From: Lachnospiraceae bacterium
Lineage (GTDB): Bacteria > Bacillota > Clostridia > Lachnospirales > Lachnospiraceae
DNA length: 64,000 nucleotides
Reading direction: 5' to 3'
Assembly: GCA_022769625.1 (NCBI GenBank)
Contig: JALEJP010000061.1
Coordinates: forward strand, 36,137 to 100,136
Shown here: piece by piece, positions 8,019 to 18,846 of the stretch
Position numbering within the stretch: the stretch's first letter is position 1
Layout of the letters: each line of letters starts with the position of its first letter
Program-made: the position numbers and the translations under genes
Notes under the pieces: model-generated
Databases searched by the model: none
What the model saw: only the letters and a program-made list of their open reading frames with translations
What the model was told of the DNA's origin: nothing

Positions 8019-8948
8019 ATGAAGACGAGAGTGACGAAGCTTCTTGGAATCGAATATCCGATTATACAGGGCGGCATGGCCTGGGTAGCAGAGCACAGAC
8101 TGGCTGCTGCTGTCTCGGAGGCAGGCGGCTTTGGAATAATCGGCGCGGCAAATGCACCGGCAGAATGGGTTCGGGAAGAAATTCGCAAGGCAAAAGAGCT
8201 GACGGATAAACCTTTTGGCGTCAACATCATGCTCTTGAGCCAGCATGCAGAGGAGATCGCAAAGGTGGTAGCGGAGGAAGGCGTAAAGGCGGTTACAACC
8301 GGTGCGGGAAATCCGGAGAAATATATGGAAATGTGGAAAAATGCAGGTATCCGTGTGATTCCGGTGGTAGCCTCCGTTGCCATGGCAAAGAGAATGCAGA
8401 GAGCCGGAGCGGATGCAGTGGTTGCTGAGGGCATGGAGTCCGGAGGACATATCGGATCACAGACAACAATCACACTGGTTCCACAGGTGGTGGACGCCGT
8501 TGATATTCCGGTGATTGCAGCAGGCGGTATCGCAGATGGCAGAGGCTTTGCGGCAGCCAGGATGCTGGGTGCTGAGGCGGTACAGATGGGAACACGTTTT
8601 ATTGTATCCGAAGAGTCAGTGGTACATCAGAATTATAAGGACAGAGTCCTGAAGGCAAAGGATATTGATTCGGAAGTGACCGGTACCACAACGGGACATC
8701 CGGTGCGCTGTCTGAGAAATCAGATGACGAGGGAATATCTGAAGAAGGAAAAAGAAGGTGCTTCTTTTGAGGAACTGGAGCTTCTCACCCTCGGTTCCCT
8801 CCGCAAGGCAGTCGTTGAGGGTGACACGGTACATGGGACAGTCATGGCTGGCCAGAGTGCCGGAATGGTAGTAAAACAGCAGACCTGTAGGGAAATGATT
8901 CTGGAAATCATGGAACAGGCAGAAGAGCTTCTGAAGTGCCAGGCGTAA
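8019..8948 (+). CDS. fabK: Enoyl-ACP reductase, FabK type
   Basis: 309 residues of the FMN-dependent FabK/nitronate monooxygenase (2-NPD-like TIM barrel) family. It begins MKTRVTKLLGIEYPIIQGGMAWVA and has GIIGAANAP, the flavin-binding stretch AGGIADGRG and QMGTRFI. It catalyses the last reduction of each elongation cycle and replaces FabI, which is not seen in this operon. The ATG at 8019 is chosen for its GGAGG and the family N-terminus; the frame is open upstream without a ribosome binding site. Its place between acpP and fabD supports FabK over a plain nitronate monooxygenase. Confidence 0.9.
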   Translation: MKTRVTKLLGIEYPIIQGGMAWVAEHRLAAAVSEAGGFGIIGAANAPAEWVREEIRKAKELTDKPFGVNIMLLSQHAEEIAKVVAEEGVKAVTTGAGNPEKYMEMWKNAGIRVIPVVASVAMAKRMQRAGADAVVAEGMESGGHIGSQTTITLVPQVVDAVDIPVIAAGGIADGRGFAAARMLGAEAVQMGTRFIVSEESVVHQNYKDRVLKAKDIDSEVTGTTTGHPVRCLRNQMTREYLKKEKEGASFEELELLTLGSLRKAVVEGDTVHGTVMAGQSAGMVVKQQTCREMILEIMEQAEELLKCQA

Positions 8949-9005
8949 ATGGTGCAGAGTAATCACAGCAGAATTGCCTGACAGAGACGATGAGAGGAGA
9001 AACGA

Positions 9006-9923
9006 ATGAGCAGGATTGCGTTTGTATTCCCGGGACAGGGAGCCCAGTATATTGGAATGGGCAGAGAATTTTACGAAAGCAGTAAATCGGCGAAAGAGGT
9101 GTTTGAACTGGCGTCTGAGGCGACGGGACTGGATATTCCGGCACTTTGTTTTGAGGAGAATGACAGACTTGATGTGACGGAATATACACAGGCAGCCATG
9201 CTGGCCTGTGAGGCGGCGATTTTAAGAGCCGTGCAGGAAGCAGGAATCGTCCCGGAAGTGAACGCCGGACTGAGCCTTGGGGAATACGGCGCACTGATCG
9301 CCTCCGGTGCATTGACGATGGAGGAGGCATTTCGGGTCGTCCGGAAAAGAGGGATTTTCATGCAGGAAGCCGTGCCGGTTGGGGGAGCCATGGCAGCGGT
9401 CATCGGCATGGATGGAGAAAAAATTGCAGGTATCTGTGAAGAGACGGATGGGATGGTTACCGTAGCGAATTACAATTGTCCGGGCCAGGTGGTGATCACA
9501 GGTGAGGAGAAGGCAGTTGATGCAGCCGGGGCGGCATTAAAAGAAGCCGGAGCAAGAAGGGTAATTCCATTGAACGTGAGTGGTCCGTTCCATTCTCCGA
9601 TGCTTCAGAAAGCAGGAGAGCAGCTTGGCATGGTGCTTGAGGATGTGACCGTACACGATATTGCCATTCCCTATGTGGCAAATGTCACAGCAGAGTATGT
9701 AACAGAGAAAAATCAGGTGAAAGAACTGTTATCCAGACAGGTGGCAGCATCGGTATGCTGGCAGCAGAGTGTGGAGAACATGCTGAGTCAGGGTGTGGAT
9801 ACCTTCCTGGAAATTGGTCCGGGAAAAACATTAACAGGGTTTTTGAAAAAAATCGACCGTAATGCAGTCGGATTACATATAGAAAAACCGGAGGATCTGG
9901 AAGAGATACTCCGTAAGCTTTGA
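9006..9923 (+). CDS. fabD: Malonyl-CoA:ACP transacylase
   Basis: 305 residues with the opening FVFPGQGAQYIGMG, the nucleophile elbow GLSLGEY (Ser90; GHSLGE in most relatives, so the residue two before the Ser is Leu) and the catalytic His in GPFHSPML (about 196). It loads malonyl groups onto ACP. GAGGAGA precedes the ATG. Confidence 0.95.
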   Translation: MSRIAFVFPGQGAQYIGMGREFYESSKSAKEVFELASEATGLDIPALCFEENDRLDVTEYTQAAMLACEAAILRAVQEAGIVPEVNAGLSLGEYGALIASGALTMEEAFRVVRKRGIFMQEAVPVGGAMAAVIGMDGEKIAGICEETDGMVTVANYNCPGQVVITGEEKAVDAAGAALKEAGARRVIPLNVSGPFHSPMLQKAGEQLGMVLEDVTVHDIAIPYVANVTAEYVTEKNQVKELLSRQVAASVCWQQSVENMLSQGVDTFLEIGPGKTLTGFLKKIDRNAVGLHIEKPEDLEEILRKL

Positions 9924-9948
9924 GACGGCAGCGGGAAAGGAGAAAGGA

Positions 9949-10689
9949 ATGCTGGAAGGAAAAATTGCCCTGGTGACAGGTGCATCTAGAGGAATCGGCA
10001 GAGAAATTGCTCTGTCGCTGGCAGGCAGACGTGCCTTTGTGATCGTAAATTATAATGGTTCCAGAGAACGGGCAGAAGAAACCGTGCATGAGATTGAAAA
10101 AATCGGCGGGAAAGCAGTCGCCTTCCCGTGTGATGTATCAGATTTTGCAGCTACCGAACAGATGATGAAGGAGCTTGTTAAGACCTACGGAAAGATCGAT
10201 ATCCTGGTAAACAACGCCGGGATTACCAGAGATGGGCTGATCATGCGCATGAGTGAGGAGGATTTTGACCGTGTCATTGCGACCAATCTGAAAGGTGCCT
10301 TTAACACGATCCGTCATCTTTCCCGTCAGATGTTAAAGCAGAAAAGTGGAAGAATTATCAACATTGCCTCTGTTTCCGGCGTTCTTGGAAATGCAGGACA
10401 GGCAAATTATGCGGCATCCAAAGCAGGTGTAATCGGCCTGACAAAGACCATGGCCAGAGAACTGGCAGGCAGAGGCATTACCGTCAATGCAGTGGCACCT
10501 GGATTTATTGATACGGACATGACGAAAGTTTTGCCGGAAGCAGTAAAAACAGCAGTGACAGAGGAGATTCCGATGAAGCGGTTTGGTGAGACAAAGGATG
10601 TGGCGGAAGCAGTGGTATTTTTGGCGTCGGATGCGGCATCTTACATCACGGGGCAGGTGCTCTGTGTGGACGGCGGCATGGCAATGTAA
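9949..10689 (+). CDS. fabG: 3-oxoacyl-ACP reductase
   Basis: 246-residue short-chain dehydrogenase. NADPH-binding GASRGIGRE is at the N-terminus, NNAG in the middle, and the catalytic Tyr154/Lys158 lie in NYAASKAG. The end SYITGQVLCVDGGMAM is typical of FabG. It sits between fabD and fabF. Confidence 0.95.
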   Translation: MLEGKIALVTGASRGIGREIALSLAGRRAFVIVNYNGSRERAEETVHEIEKIGGKAVAFPCDVSDFAATEQMMKELVKTYGKIDILVNNAGITRDGLIMRMSEEDFDRVIATNLKGAFNTIRHLSRQMLKQKSGRIINIASVSGVLGNAGQANYAASKAGVIGLTKTMARELAGRGITVNAVAPGFIDTDMTKVLPEAVKTAVTEEIPMKRFGETKDVAEAVVFLASDAASYITGQVLCVDGGMAM

Positions 10690-10712
10690 AAACAGATTGG
10701 AGAGAACAGAAC

Positions 10713-11954
10713 ATGAAAAGAGTAGTAGTAACCGGAATGGGTGCAGTGACACCCATTGGAATTGGTATAGAGGATTTCTGGAAAGGAATCCGGGAAAACA
10801 GGACAGGATTTGACAAAATCACAAAATTTGACACGACAGGCTTTAAAGCAAGTCTTGCTGCTGAAATTAAGGATTTTGATCCGAAGATGTTTATGGATCC
10901 CAAATCTGCAAAGCGTATGGAGCTGTTCTGCCAGTATGCAGTGGCAGCAGCAAAGGAGGCTCTGGAAAATTCCGGTCTGGATATGGAAAAAGAAGATCCT
11001 TACCGGATTGGCTGTTATGTGGGTTCCGGTATCGGAAGTCTGCAGGCTATGGAGCGTGAGCATAAACGGCTTCTGGAGCGCGGTGCTTCCAGAATCAACC
11101 CGCTGCTGGTGCCGCTGATGATCTCCAATATGGCATGTGGAAATGTTTCCATTCAGTTTGGACTGAAAGGAAAGAGTCTGAATGTGGTAACAGCGTGTGC
11201 TACAGGAACACATTCCATCGGGGAAGCCTATCGCAGTATTCAGGCGGGTGATGCGGATGCCATTGTTGCAGGTGGTACGGAGGCAGCAATCTGCCCCATG
11301 GGTGTGGGCGGATTTTCCGCGCTGACGGCGCTTTCTTCCGCCACCGATCCGAAGCGCTGTTCCATTCCATTCGATAAAGACCGGAGCGGTTTTATCATGG
11401 GAGAGGGAGCAGGTGCTGTCGTGCTGGAGGAGCTGGAGCATGCAAAAGCGCGCGGCGCCAGAATTCTGGCAGAAGTTGTGGGATATGGATGTACCAGTGA
11501 TGCATACCATATCACATCTCCGGCTGAGGATGGTGAGGGCGCAGCAAGAGCCATGGGTGATGCAGTCAAAGAGGCCGATATTGCACCGGAAGAGCTTACC
11601 TACATCAATGCCCATGGAACAAGTACTCATCACAATGATCTGTTTGAGACAAGGGCAATTAAGAAAACCTTCGGTGAGCATGCATATCATATCCGGGTTA
11701 ATTCCACGAAATCTATGGTGGGTCATATGCTGGGCGCAGCCGGTGCAGTGGAGTTTATCACCTGCGTAAAAGAGCTGGAGGAAGGATATATTCACCCAAC
11801 GGTGGGATTTGAGTCCGCAGAGGAGGAAATGGATCTGAATTATGTTCCGAAGACTGGAATTGAGGAGACATTTGATTATGCACTGAGCAATTCCTTCGGA
11901 TTCGGAGGTCACAATGCAAGTATTCTGGTGAAGAGATACAGGGAGGAGCAGTAA
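10713..11954 (+). CDS. fabF: 3-oxoacyl-ACP synthase II
   Basis: 413 residues with the ketosynthase triad: Cys162 in VTACATGTHS, His301 in NAHGTSTHHND and His338 in KSMVGHMLGAAGA. This is the elongating condensing enzyme. No fabH is present in this operon. Its stop codon overlaps the accB start by one base (TAATG). Confidence 0.95.
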   Translation: MKRVVVTGMGAVTPIGIGIEDFWKGIRENRTGFDKITKFDTTGFKASLAAEIKDFDPKMFMDPKSAKRMELFCQYAVAAAKEALENSGLDMEKEDPYRIGCYVGSGIGSLQAMEREHKRLLERGASRINPLLVPLMISNMACGNVSIQFGLKGKSLNVVTACATGTHSIGEAYRSIQAGDADAIVAGGTEAAICPMGVGGFSALTALSSATDPKRCSIPFDKDRSGFIMGEGAGAVVLEELEHAKARGARILAEVVGYGCTSDAYHITSPAEDGEGAARAMGDAVKEADIAPEELTYINAHGTSTHHNDLFETRAIKKTFGEHAYHIRVNSTKSMVGHMLGAAGAVEFITCVKELEEGYIHPTVGFESAEEEMDLNYVPKTGIEETFDYALSNSFGFGGHNASILVKRYREEQ

Positions 11955-12373
11955 TGGAGCTTGAGAATATTCTGAAACTGATCGATAAAGTTTCCGTCTC
12001 TGGTCTCACTGAGTTTACACTGGAGGAAGGGAATCTTCAGCTGTCCATGAAAAAAGAAGAAATGCCGGTCAAAAATGTGACAACAAGCGTGGAAGTGAAG
12101 GGTGCGGAGAACGTACCGACACCGGTTATGGAAGAAGAGGGAAATCAGGTAACCTCTCCTCTGGTTGGAACCTTTTACCTGGCACCGTCACCGGATGCGG
12201 CACCTTTTGTAAACATCGGTGACACGGTGAAAAAAGGACAGACCCTTGGAATTATCGAGGCAATGAAACTGATGAATGAGATTGAGTGTGAGTACGATGG
12301 AGTTGTTGCGGATGTACTGGTGAAAAACGGTGAAATGGTGGAATATGGCCAGCCGCTTTTTGTCATCCGTTGA
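11954..12373 (+). CDS. accB: Biotin carboxyl carrier protein of acetyl-CoA carboxylase
   Basis: 139 residues. The N-terminal helix is followed by a Pro/Ala/Glu-rich linker and a biotinyl domain with EAMKLMNEIE (biotinylated Lys105). It carries CO2 from AccC to the carboxyltransferase. Translationally coupled to fabF. Confidence 0.95.
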   Translation: MELENILKLIDKVSVSGLTEFTLEEGNLQLSMKKEEMPVKNVTTSVEVKGAENVPTPVMEEEGNQVTSPLVGTFYLAPSPDAAPFVNIGDTVKKGQTLGIIEAMKLMNEIECEYDGVVADVLVKNGEMVEYGQPLFVIR

Positions 12374-12415
12374 CCGCACAGAGACAGGGCGGAAGTACGC
12401 CGGGAGGAAATAAAT

Positions 12416-12844
12416 ATGTCAATACTGACTACAAAGGAAATTATGGAGATTATTCCACACAGACAGCCGATGCTTCTGATTGACACGATGGAAGAACTGG
12501 AACCTGGTGTGCGTGGTATCGGAAAAAAATGTGTCAGCTTTAATGAGCCGTATTTTTCAGGTCATTTTCCGCAGGAACCGGTTATGCCAGGGGTCCTGAT
12601 GATCGAGGCGCTGGCACAGGTGGGGGCGGTTGTCATGCTGTCCTGTCCGGAATATAAGGGAAAAACGGCTTATTTTGGAGCCATCAACAATGCAAAATTC
12701 CGCCGTAAGGTGGTGCCTGGCGATGTGCTGATGCTGGAAGTGGAAATGATACGAAAAAAAGGAAGCATCGGAATTGGTAAGGCAACGGCAACGGTAGAGG
12801 GTAAAGTGGCTGTTTCGGCAGAGCTGACATTTGCGATCGGATAG
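12416..12844 (+). CDS. fabZ: 3-hydroxyacyl-ACP dehydratase
   Basis: 142-residue hot-dog-fold enzyme with IIPHRQPMLLID and the active-site stretch HFPQEPVMPGVLMIEA (catalytic His about 50, Glu in IEA). It dehydrates hydroxyacyl-ACP. No separate fabM or fabN is seen here, so this operon does not show how unsaturated chains are made. Confidence 0.94.
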   Translation: MSILTTKEIMEIIPHRQPMLLIDTMEELEPGVRGIGKKCVSFNEPYFSGHFPQEPVMPGVLMIEALAQVGAVVMLSCPEYKGKTAYFGAINNAKFRRKVVPGDVLMLEVEMIRKKGSIGIGKATATVEGKVAVSAELTFAIG

Positions 12845-12906
12845 GAAGCTCTGGTACAGAAAACGTGTCCGGGCAGCGACATCGGACAAATTTGGGAGAG
12901 AAAAGT

Positions 12907-14253
12907 ATGTTTCAGAAAATATTGATTGCAAATCGCGGTGAGATTGCAGTGCGCATCATCCGTGCCTGCAGGGAATTGGGAATCCGCACAGTGGCTGTCT
13001 ATTCCGAGGCAGACAGAGAAGCATTGCATGCACAGCTTGCGGACGAAGCCATCTGTATCGGTCCGGCCCCTGCAGCAGACAGTTATCTGGATATGGAGCG
13101 TATCATCAGTGCCTGCATCGCGGTAAAAGCAGATGCCATCCATCCGGGATTTGGATTTCTTTCGGAGAACAGCAAGTTTGCCAGAATGTGCAGAAAATGT
13201 CACATCACCTTTATCGGTCCTTCCCCGGAGATCATTGACCGTATGGGAAATAAATCCGAGGCGCGAAACACCATGAGCAAAGCAGGTGTTCCGGTTGTAC
13301 CTGGTACAAAGGAGCCGGTAAAGGATGTACAGACGGCAAGACATTTCGCGCGGGAGATCGGATATCCGGTGATGATAAAGGCTTCTTCCGGCGGCGGTGG
13401 AAAGGGTATGCGTATTGCGGAAAGTGATCTGGATTTTGCGGAAAACTTCCAGATGGCGCAGATGGAATCCATGCGTGGATTTGGCGATGATACCATGTAT
13501 ATTGAAAAATATGTGAAAGATCCGAAGCATATCGAATTTCAGATCATTGCAGACAAATTTGGAAATGTGGTTCAGCTTGGAGAGCGTGACTGTTCCATAC
13601 AGCGAAATCATCAGAAGGTCATCGAGGAATCGCCCTGTGCCATTCTGAATGAAAAGCTCAGAAAAGAAATGGGTGAGACGGCTGTGCGCGCTGCAAAAGC
13701 GGCACACTATGAGAATGCAGGAACCATCGAGTTTTTGCTGGATAAAGACCGCAATTATTATTTCATCGAGATGAATACCCGTATTCAGGTGGAGCATCCG
13801 GTGACCGAGATGGTATCCGGTGTGGATCTTATTAAAGAACAGATCTATGTGGCAGCCGGTATGCCGTTGAGTGTCACACAGGAGGATATCAGACTGAACG
13901 GACATGCCATCGAGTGCCGCATCAATGCGGAGAATCCGGAAAAGAATTTTATGCCCTGTCCGGGTACCATCGGACAGGTACATCTGCCGGGGGGATTTGG
14001 TGTCCGTGTTGACACGGCAGTCTACAGTGGATATGAGATTCCGCCCTATTATGATTCCATGATCGCAAAAGTGATCGTTCATGACAGAACGAGAGCAGGG
14101 GCGATTCACAAGATGCGCAGTACACTGGGAGAGCTGATTCTGGAGGGAATTACCACAAATGTGGATTTTCAGTACGAAATATTAAATAACCGTGATTTTT
14201 GTGCGGGAGATTTTGATACCTCATTTATTGAGAAAAATATGGGGAGCAGATAA
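12907..14253 (+). CDS. accC: Biotin carboxylase subunit of acetyl-CoA carboxylase
   Basis: 448 residues, standard length. It opens MFQKILIANRGEIAVRI, then has the glycine-rich ATP loop KASSGGGGKGMR, ERDCSIQRNHQK and EMNTRIQVEHPVTEM. It carboxylates biotin on AccB with ATP and bicarbonate. The ATG at 12907 follows GGGAGAG and gives the family N-terminus; the frame is open 42 bases further up. Confidence 0.95.
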   Translation: MFQKILIANRGEIAVRIIRACRELGIRTVAVYSEADREALHAQLADEAICIGPAPAADSYLDMERIISACIAVKADAIHPGFGFLSENSKFARMCRKCHITFIGPSPEIIDRMGNKSEARNTMSKAGVPVVPGTKEPVKDVQTARHFAREIGYPVMIKASSGGGGKGMRIAESDLDFAENFQMAQMESMRGFGDDTMYIEKYVKDPKHIEFQIIADKFGNVVQLGERDCSIQRNHQKVIEESPCAILNEKLRKEMGETAVRAAKAAHYENAGTIEFLLDKDRNYYFIEMNTRIQVEHPVTEMVSGVDLIKEQIYVAAGMPLSVTQEDIRLNGHAIECRINAENPEKNFMPCPGTIGQVHLPGGFGVRVDTAVYSGYEIPPYYDSMIAKVIVHDRTRAGAIHKMRSTLGELILEGITTNVDFQYEILNNRDFCAGDFDTSFIEKNMGSR

Positions 14254-14333
14254 TAAAACATCCGTGCGAATCATAAAACAGGCAGAAAAAAGATGTGCAA
14301 GACAAAATAGCCGTCAGCTTTGGAGGTTTATCT

Positions 14334-16091
14334 ATGGCAATTTTCAAATCAATGTTTAAAAAGACTTCCTACATTAATCTGGATTCTGGTTCAGAGTCGG
14401 AAGAAAAGGATGGCACCGGGACAAAGCAGCCGAAGGAACCGTCCGTTCCGGAAGGGCTCTGGGTCAAATGTCCCAAATGCGGAAAGATGATCTATCGCGA
14501 TGATATCAGAGAAAACTTCTATGCCTGTCCCAAATGCGGCGGCTACTTCCGGATTAAGACGAGAACAAGAATCCGTCTTGTCCTGGATAAAGGAAGCTTT
14601 GAAGAATGGGGCACGGATATTCCGGACAAAAATCCTCTGGACTTCCCGCAATACGAAGAAAAGCTGGAAAATACAAGGGAGAAAACAGGCTTAAGGGAAG
14701 CAATTACCATCGGAAAAGGCAGCATCTGTGGACAGGAGACTGTTTTTGGTGTCTGTGATGCAAGATTTCTGATGGGAAGCATGGGATATGCAGTAGGAGA
14801 ACGTATCACCCAGGCCGTGGAACGTGCGACGAAGGAGCGTCTTCCGGTTATTCTTTTCTGCTGTTCCGGCGGGGCCAGAATGCAGGAGGGAATCGTATCT
14901 CTGATGCAGATGGCCAAAACTTCTGCGGCACTGAAACGCCACTCGGAGGCCGGATTTCTCTATGTTCCGGTGCTGACCGATCCCACAACAGGCGGGGTAA
15001 CAGCAAGCTTTGCCATGCTGGGCGATATCATTCTGGCAGAGCCGGGCGCTCTGATCGGATTTGCAGGCCCGAGAGTTATTTCGCAGACCATCGGTGAAAA
15101 GCTGCCGGAAGGCTTTCAGAGAGCGGAGTTTCTGGTAGAAAAGGGTATCATTGACGGTATTGTGGAGCGCAAAAATCTGCGAAACACTTTGTCTGCCCTG
15201 CTTGCCATGCACAAAACAGAAGTGTCTGGCATGGAGTTTGACCGGATGTATGATTTTGAGGATACGGCCCGCTCCGTACAGGCGGAACAGAAGGACAGGG
15301 AAGTCACGAAACGAAGCGCCTGGGAGCGTGTAAAGCTGTCACGCAGCCAGTCAAGGTGTACGGCGCGAGATTACATAGAAGCCGTTTTTGATGATTTTCT
15401 GGAGCTTCACGGGGACAGAGCCTTTCGGGATGATGGTGCCATCGTTGGCGGAGTTGCCACCCTGGATGGGATGCCGGTCACAGTGATCGGTCAGCAGAAG
15501 GGAAGAAGCACAAAAGAAAACATCAGCTGCAATTTTGGCATGGTGTCTCCGGAAGGTTACCGGAAAGCCCTGCGTCTCATGAAACAGGCGGAGAAATTTC
15601 ACCGCCCCATCGTCTGCTTTGTGGATACCCCGGGCGCAGCCTGCGGAATCGGTGCAGAGGAGCGGGGACAGGGTGAAGCAATCGCAAGAAATCTGTATGA
15701 GATGTCAGATTTGAAGGTTCCCGTTCTGAGTATCGTGATCGGCGAGGGCGGAAGCGGCGGAGCGCTTGGACTGGCTGTTGCCAACGAAGTGTGGATGATG
15801 GAAAACGCGACTTATTCCATCCTGTCCCCGGAAGGTTTTGCCTCGATTTTGTGGAAAGACGGAAAGCGTGCAAAAGAAGCTTCCGGAATCATGAAGATCA
15901 CGGCAGAAGATTTAAAAGAGCTTGGTGTGATCGAATGGATCGTTCCGGAAAAAGAACCGGCGGAGAGTAAAAATCTGAAAGAGATTGCAGAGAATATGAA
16001 GCTGCACATGAAAGATTTCTTTTACCGCCAGGCAGGCAAAACAGGTGAGGAGCTGGCTTTGGAGCGCTACGGGAGATTTCGTGTCATGTAG
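14334..16091 (+). CDS. accDA: Acetyl-CoA carboxylase carboxyltransferase, fused beta and alpha subunits
   Basis: A single 585-residue chain joins both carboxyltransferase subunits. Residues 1 to about 315 are AccD, with a four-Cys zinc finger (C46/C49/C65/C68) and the crotonase-like core [11 protein letters not shown] and [16 protein letters not shown]. From about residue 330 the chain is AccA-like ([52 protein letters not shown]). There is no stop codon or frameshift between the halves. The ATG at 14334 follows TGGAGGT. It makes malonyl-CoA with AccB and AccC from the same operon, and the fusion fixes a 1:1 ratio. Confidence 0.93.
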   Translation: MAIFKSMFKKTSYINLDSGSESEEKDGTGTKQPKEPSVPEGLWVKCPKCGKMIYRDDIRENFYACPKCGGYFRIKTRTRIRLVLDKGSFEEWGTDIPDKNPLDFPQYEEKLENTREKTGLREAITIGKGSICGQETVFGVCDARFLMGSMGYAVGERITQAVERATKERLPVILFCCSGGARMQEGIVSLMQMAKTSAALKRHSEAGFLYVPVLTDPTTGGVTASFAMLGDIILAEPGALIGFAGPRVISQTIGEKLPEGFQRAEFLVEKGIIDGIVERKNLRNTLSALLAMHKTEVSGMEFDRMYDFEDTARSVQAEQKDREVTKRSAWERVKLSRSQSRCTARDYIEAVFDDFLELHGDRAFRDDGAIVGGVATLDGMPVTVIGQQKGRSTKENISCNFGMVSPEGYRKALRLMKQAEKFHRPIVCFVDTPGAACGIGAEERGQGEAIARNLYEMSDLKVPVLSIVIGEGGSGGALGLAVANEVWMMENATYSILSPEGFASILWKDGKRAKEASGIMKITAEDLKELGVIEWIVPEKEPAESKNLKEIAENMKLHMKDFFYRQAGKTGEELALERYGRFRVM

Positions 16092-16156
16092 GATACGGTA
16101 TCTGTTCTCAGAAAAGAAAATACAGATGGTATCATACAGACAGGGAGGATAGGATT

Positions 16157-17218
16157 ATGAACAGAAAACCACTGATTATCGGAGATTTAACGGCAAAGCT
16201 GCCCATCATCCAGGGAGGAATGGGGGTTGGTATCAGCCTTTCCGGACTGGCCGGTGCGGTGGCGGCAAATGGCGGAATCGGAATCATCTCCACGGCACAG
16301 ATCGGATACCGGGAGGCGGATTTTGAAGAACATCCGCTTGAGGCAAATCTGCGCGCCATCGGTCAGGAGTTAAAAAAAGCCCGGAAGATTGCGGAGGGCG
16401 GCATTGTGGGATGTAATATCATGGTTGCCACAAAACACTATACGGAATATGTAAAGGCGGCAGTGCAGGCTGGTGCGGATCTGATCATATCAGGTGCGGG
16501 TCTGCCGGAAAAACTGCCGGGTCTTACAGCAGGAAGCAAAACGAAAATTGCGCCCATCATCTCCACAGAGAAAGCGGCGAAGGTTATTTTGCGGCTGTGG
16601 GATCGAAAATATAAGCGCATTCCGGATCTGATTGTGATCGAGGGACCAAAGGCAGGCGGTCATCTGGGATTTCGCCCGGAACAGCTTGCTGAGTTTACCA
16701 GGGAAAAATACGAAGAAGAAGTAAAAAAAATCCTGGATACGGTTCATCGTTTTGCGGAAAAATGCCGCGCAAGAATACCGGTTGTCCTTGCAGGCGGAAT
16801 TTATGACCGGGCGGATCTGGATCATGCACTGGATCTTGGGGTGGACGGCGTACAGATGGGGACAAGGTTTGTGACGACCTGGGAATGTGATGCCGACATG
16901 GCATATAAGGAAACGTATCTGGCCTGTAAAAAAGAGGATGTGCGGATCGTGGAAAGCCCTGTGGGTATGCCGGGCAGAGCCATCAACAATGCGTTTCTTG
17001 AAAAAAAGAAAGAAAAAGGCATCCATGGAAAATGTTATCAGTGTCTGGAACACTGCAATCCGGCACAGATACCTTACTGTATTACACGTGCGCTGATCCA
17101 TGCGGCAAAAGGTGAGGTTGCGGATGGGCTGCTTTTCTGCGGGGAAAATGCGTGGAGGGCAGAAAAAATCGAACATGTGGCCGATATCATGCGGGAGCTT
17201 TCGCAGGATCCGGTTTAA
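16157..17218 (+). CDS. Nitronate monooxygenase / FabK-like flavoprotein
   Basis: 353 residues, a second 2-NPD-like FMN TIM barrel (LPIIQGGMGVGIS, GGIGIISTAQIGY, GAGLPEKLPG, GPKAGGHLG, VLAGGIYDRADLD, VQMGTRFVTTWEC). It is longer than FabK and has a Cys-bearing C-terminal segment (GKCYQCLEHCNPAQIPYC) that could bind metal. As the last gene of the fatty-acid operon it may be an accessory enoyl reductase or a flavin oxidase that detoxifies nitronates. Sequence alone does not decide. Confidence 0.8.
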   Translation: MNRKPLIIGDLTAKLPIIQGGMGVGISLSGLAGAVAANGGIGIISTAQIGYREADFEEHPLEANLRAIGQELKKARKIAEGGIVGCNIMVATKHYTEYVKAAVQAGADLIISGAGLPEKLPGLTAGSKTKIAPIISTEKAAKVILRLWDRKYKRIPDLIVIEGPKAGGHLGFRPEQLAEFTREKYEEEVKKILDTVHRFAEKCRARIPVVLAGGIYDRADLDHALDLGVDGVQMGTRFVTTWECDADMAYKETYLACKKEDVRIVESPVGMPGRAINNAFLEKKKEKGIHGKCYQCLEHCNPAQIPYCITRALIHAAKGEVADGLLFCGENAWRAEKIEHVADIMRELSQDPV

Positions 17219-17227
17219 GAAAAGGGA

Positions 17228-17280
17228 AACAGAGCTTTGGGCAGCCCGGGAGAATGCTGCCTGAAACTCTGTTTTTTTTC
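17228..17280 (+). terminator. Terminator of the fatty-acid operon
   Basis: A long imperfect stem pairs AACAGAGCTTTGGGCAGC with GCTGCCTGAAACTCTGTT around a 10-base loop, followed by a T run. Confidence 0.85.
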
Positions 17281-17309
17281 TGTACAAATTTCAAAACTCA
17301 GTATATAAT
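17281..17309 (+). promoter_or_regulatory. Probable promoter of gltX
   Basis: TGTACA (four of six bases match the -35 consensus), 17-base spacer and a perfect TATAAT at 17304-17309, about 80 bases before the gltX start. The -10 box is strong and the -35 box moderate. Confidence 0.6.
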
Positions 17310-17391
17310 GGTAGCCGGGTAAAACCGCAGCGGAGCGAAAAGCAATCCGCTCAGGGCGGATTTTTGAATAAAACAGCTTGAGGAGGAAATT

Positions 17392-18843
<1,452 letters not shown>

Positions 18844-18846
18844 TCT

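Noticed and set aside
12670..14109. Minus-strand reading frame of 479 codons opposite fabZ/accC
   Set aside because: It overlaps intact accC on the other strand and gives a Cys/His-rich product without family features. Similar shadows at 1926-3125, 10641-11912 and 34923-35879 were dropped for the same reason.
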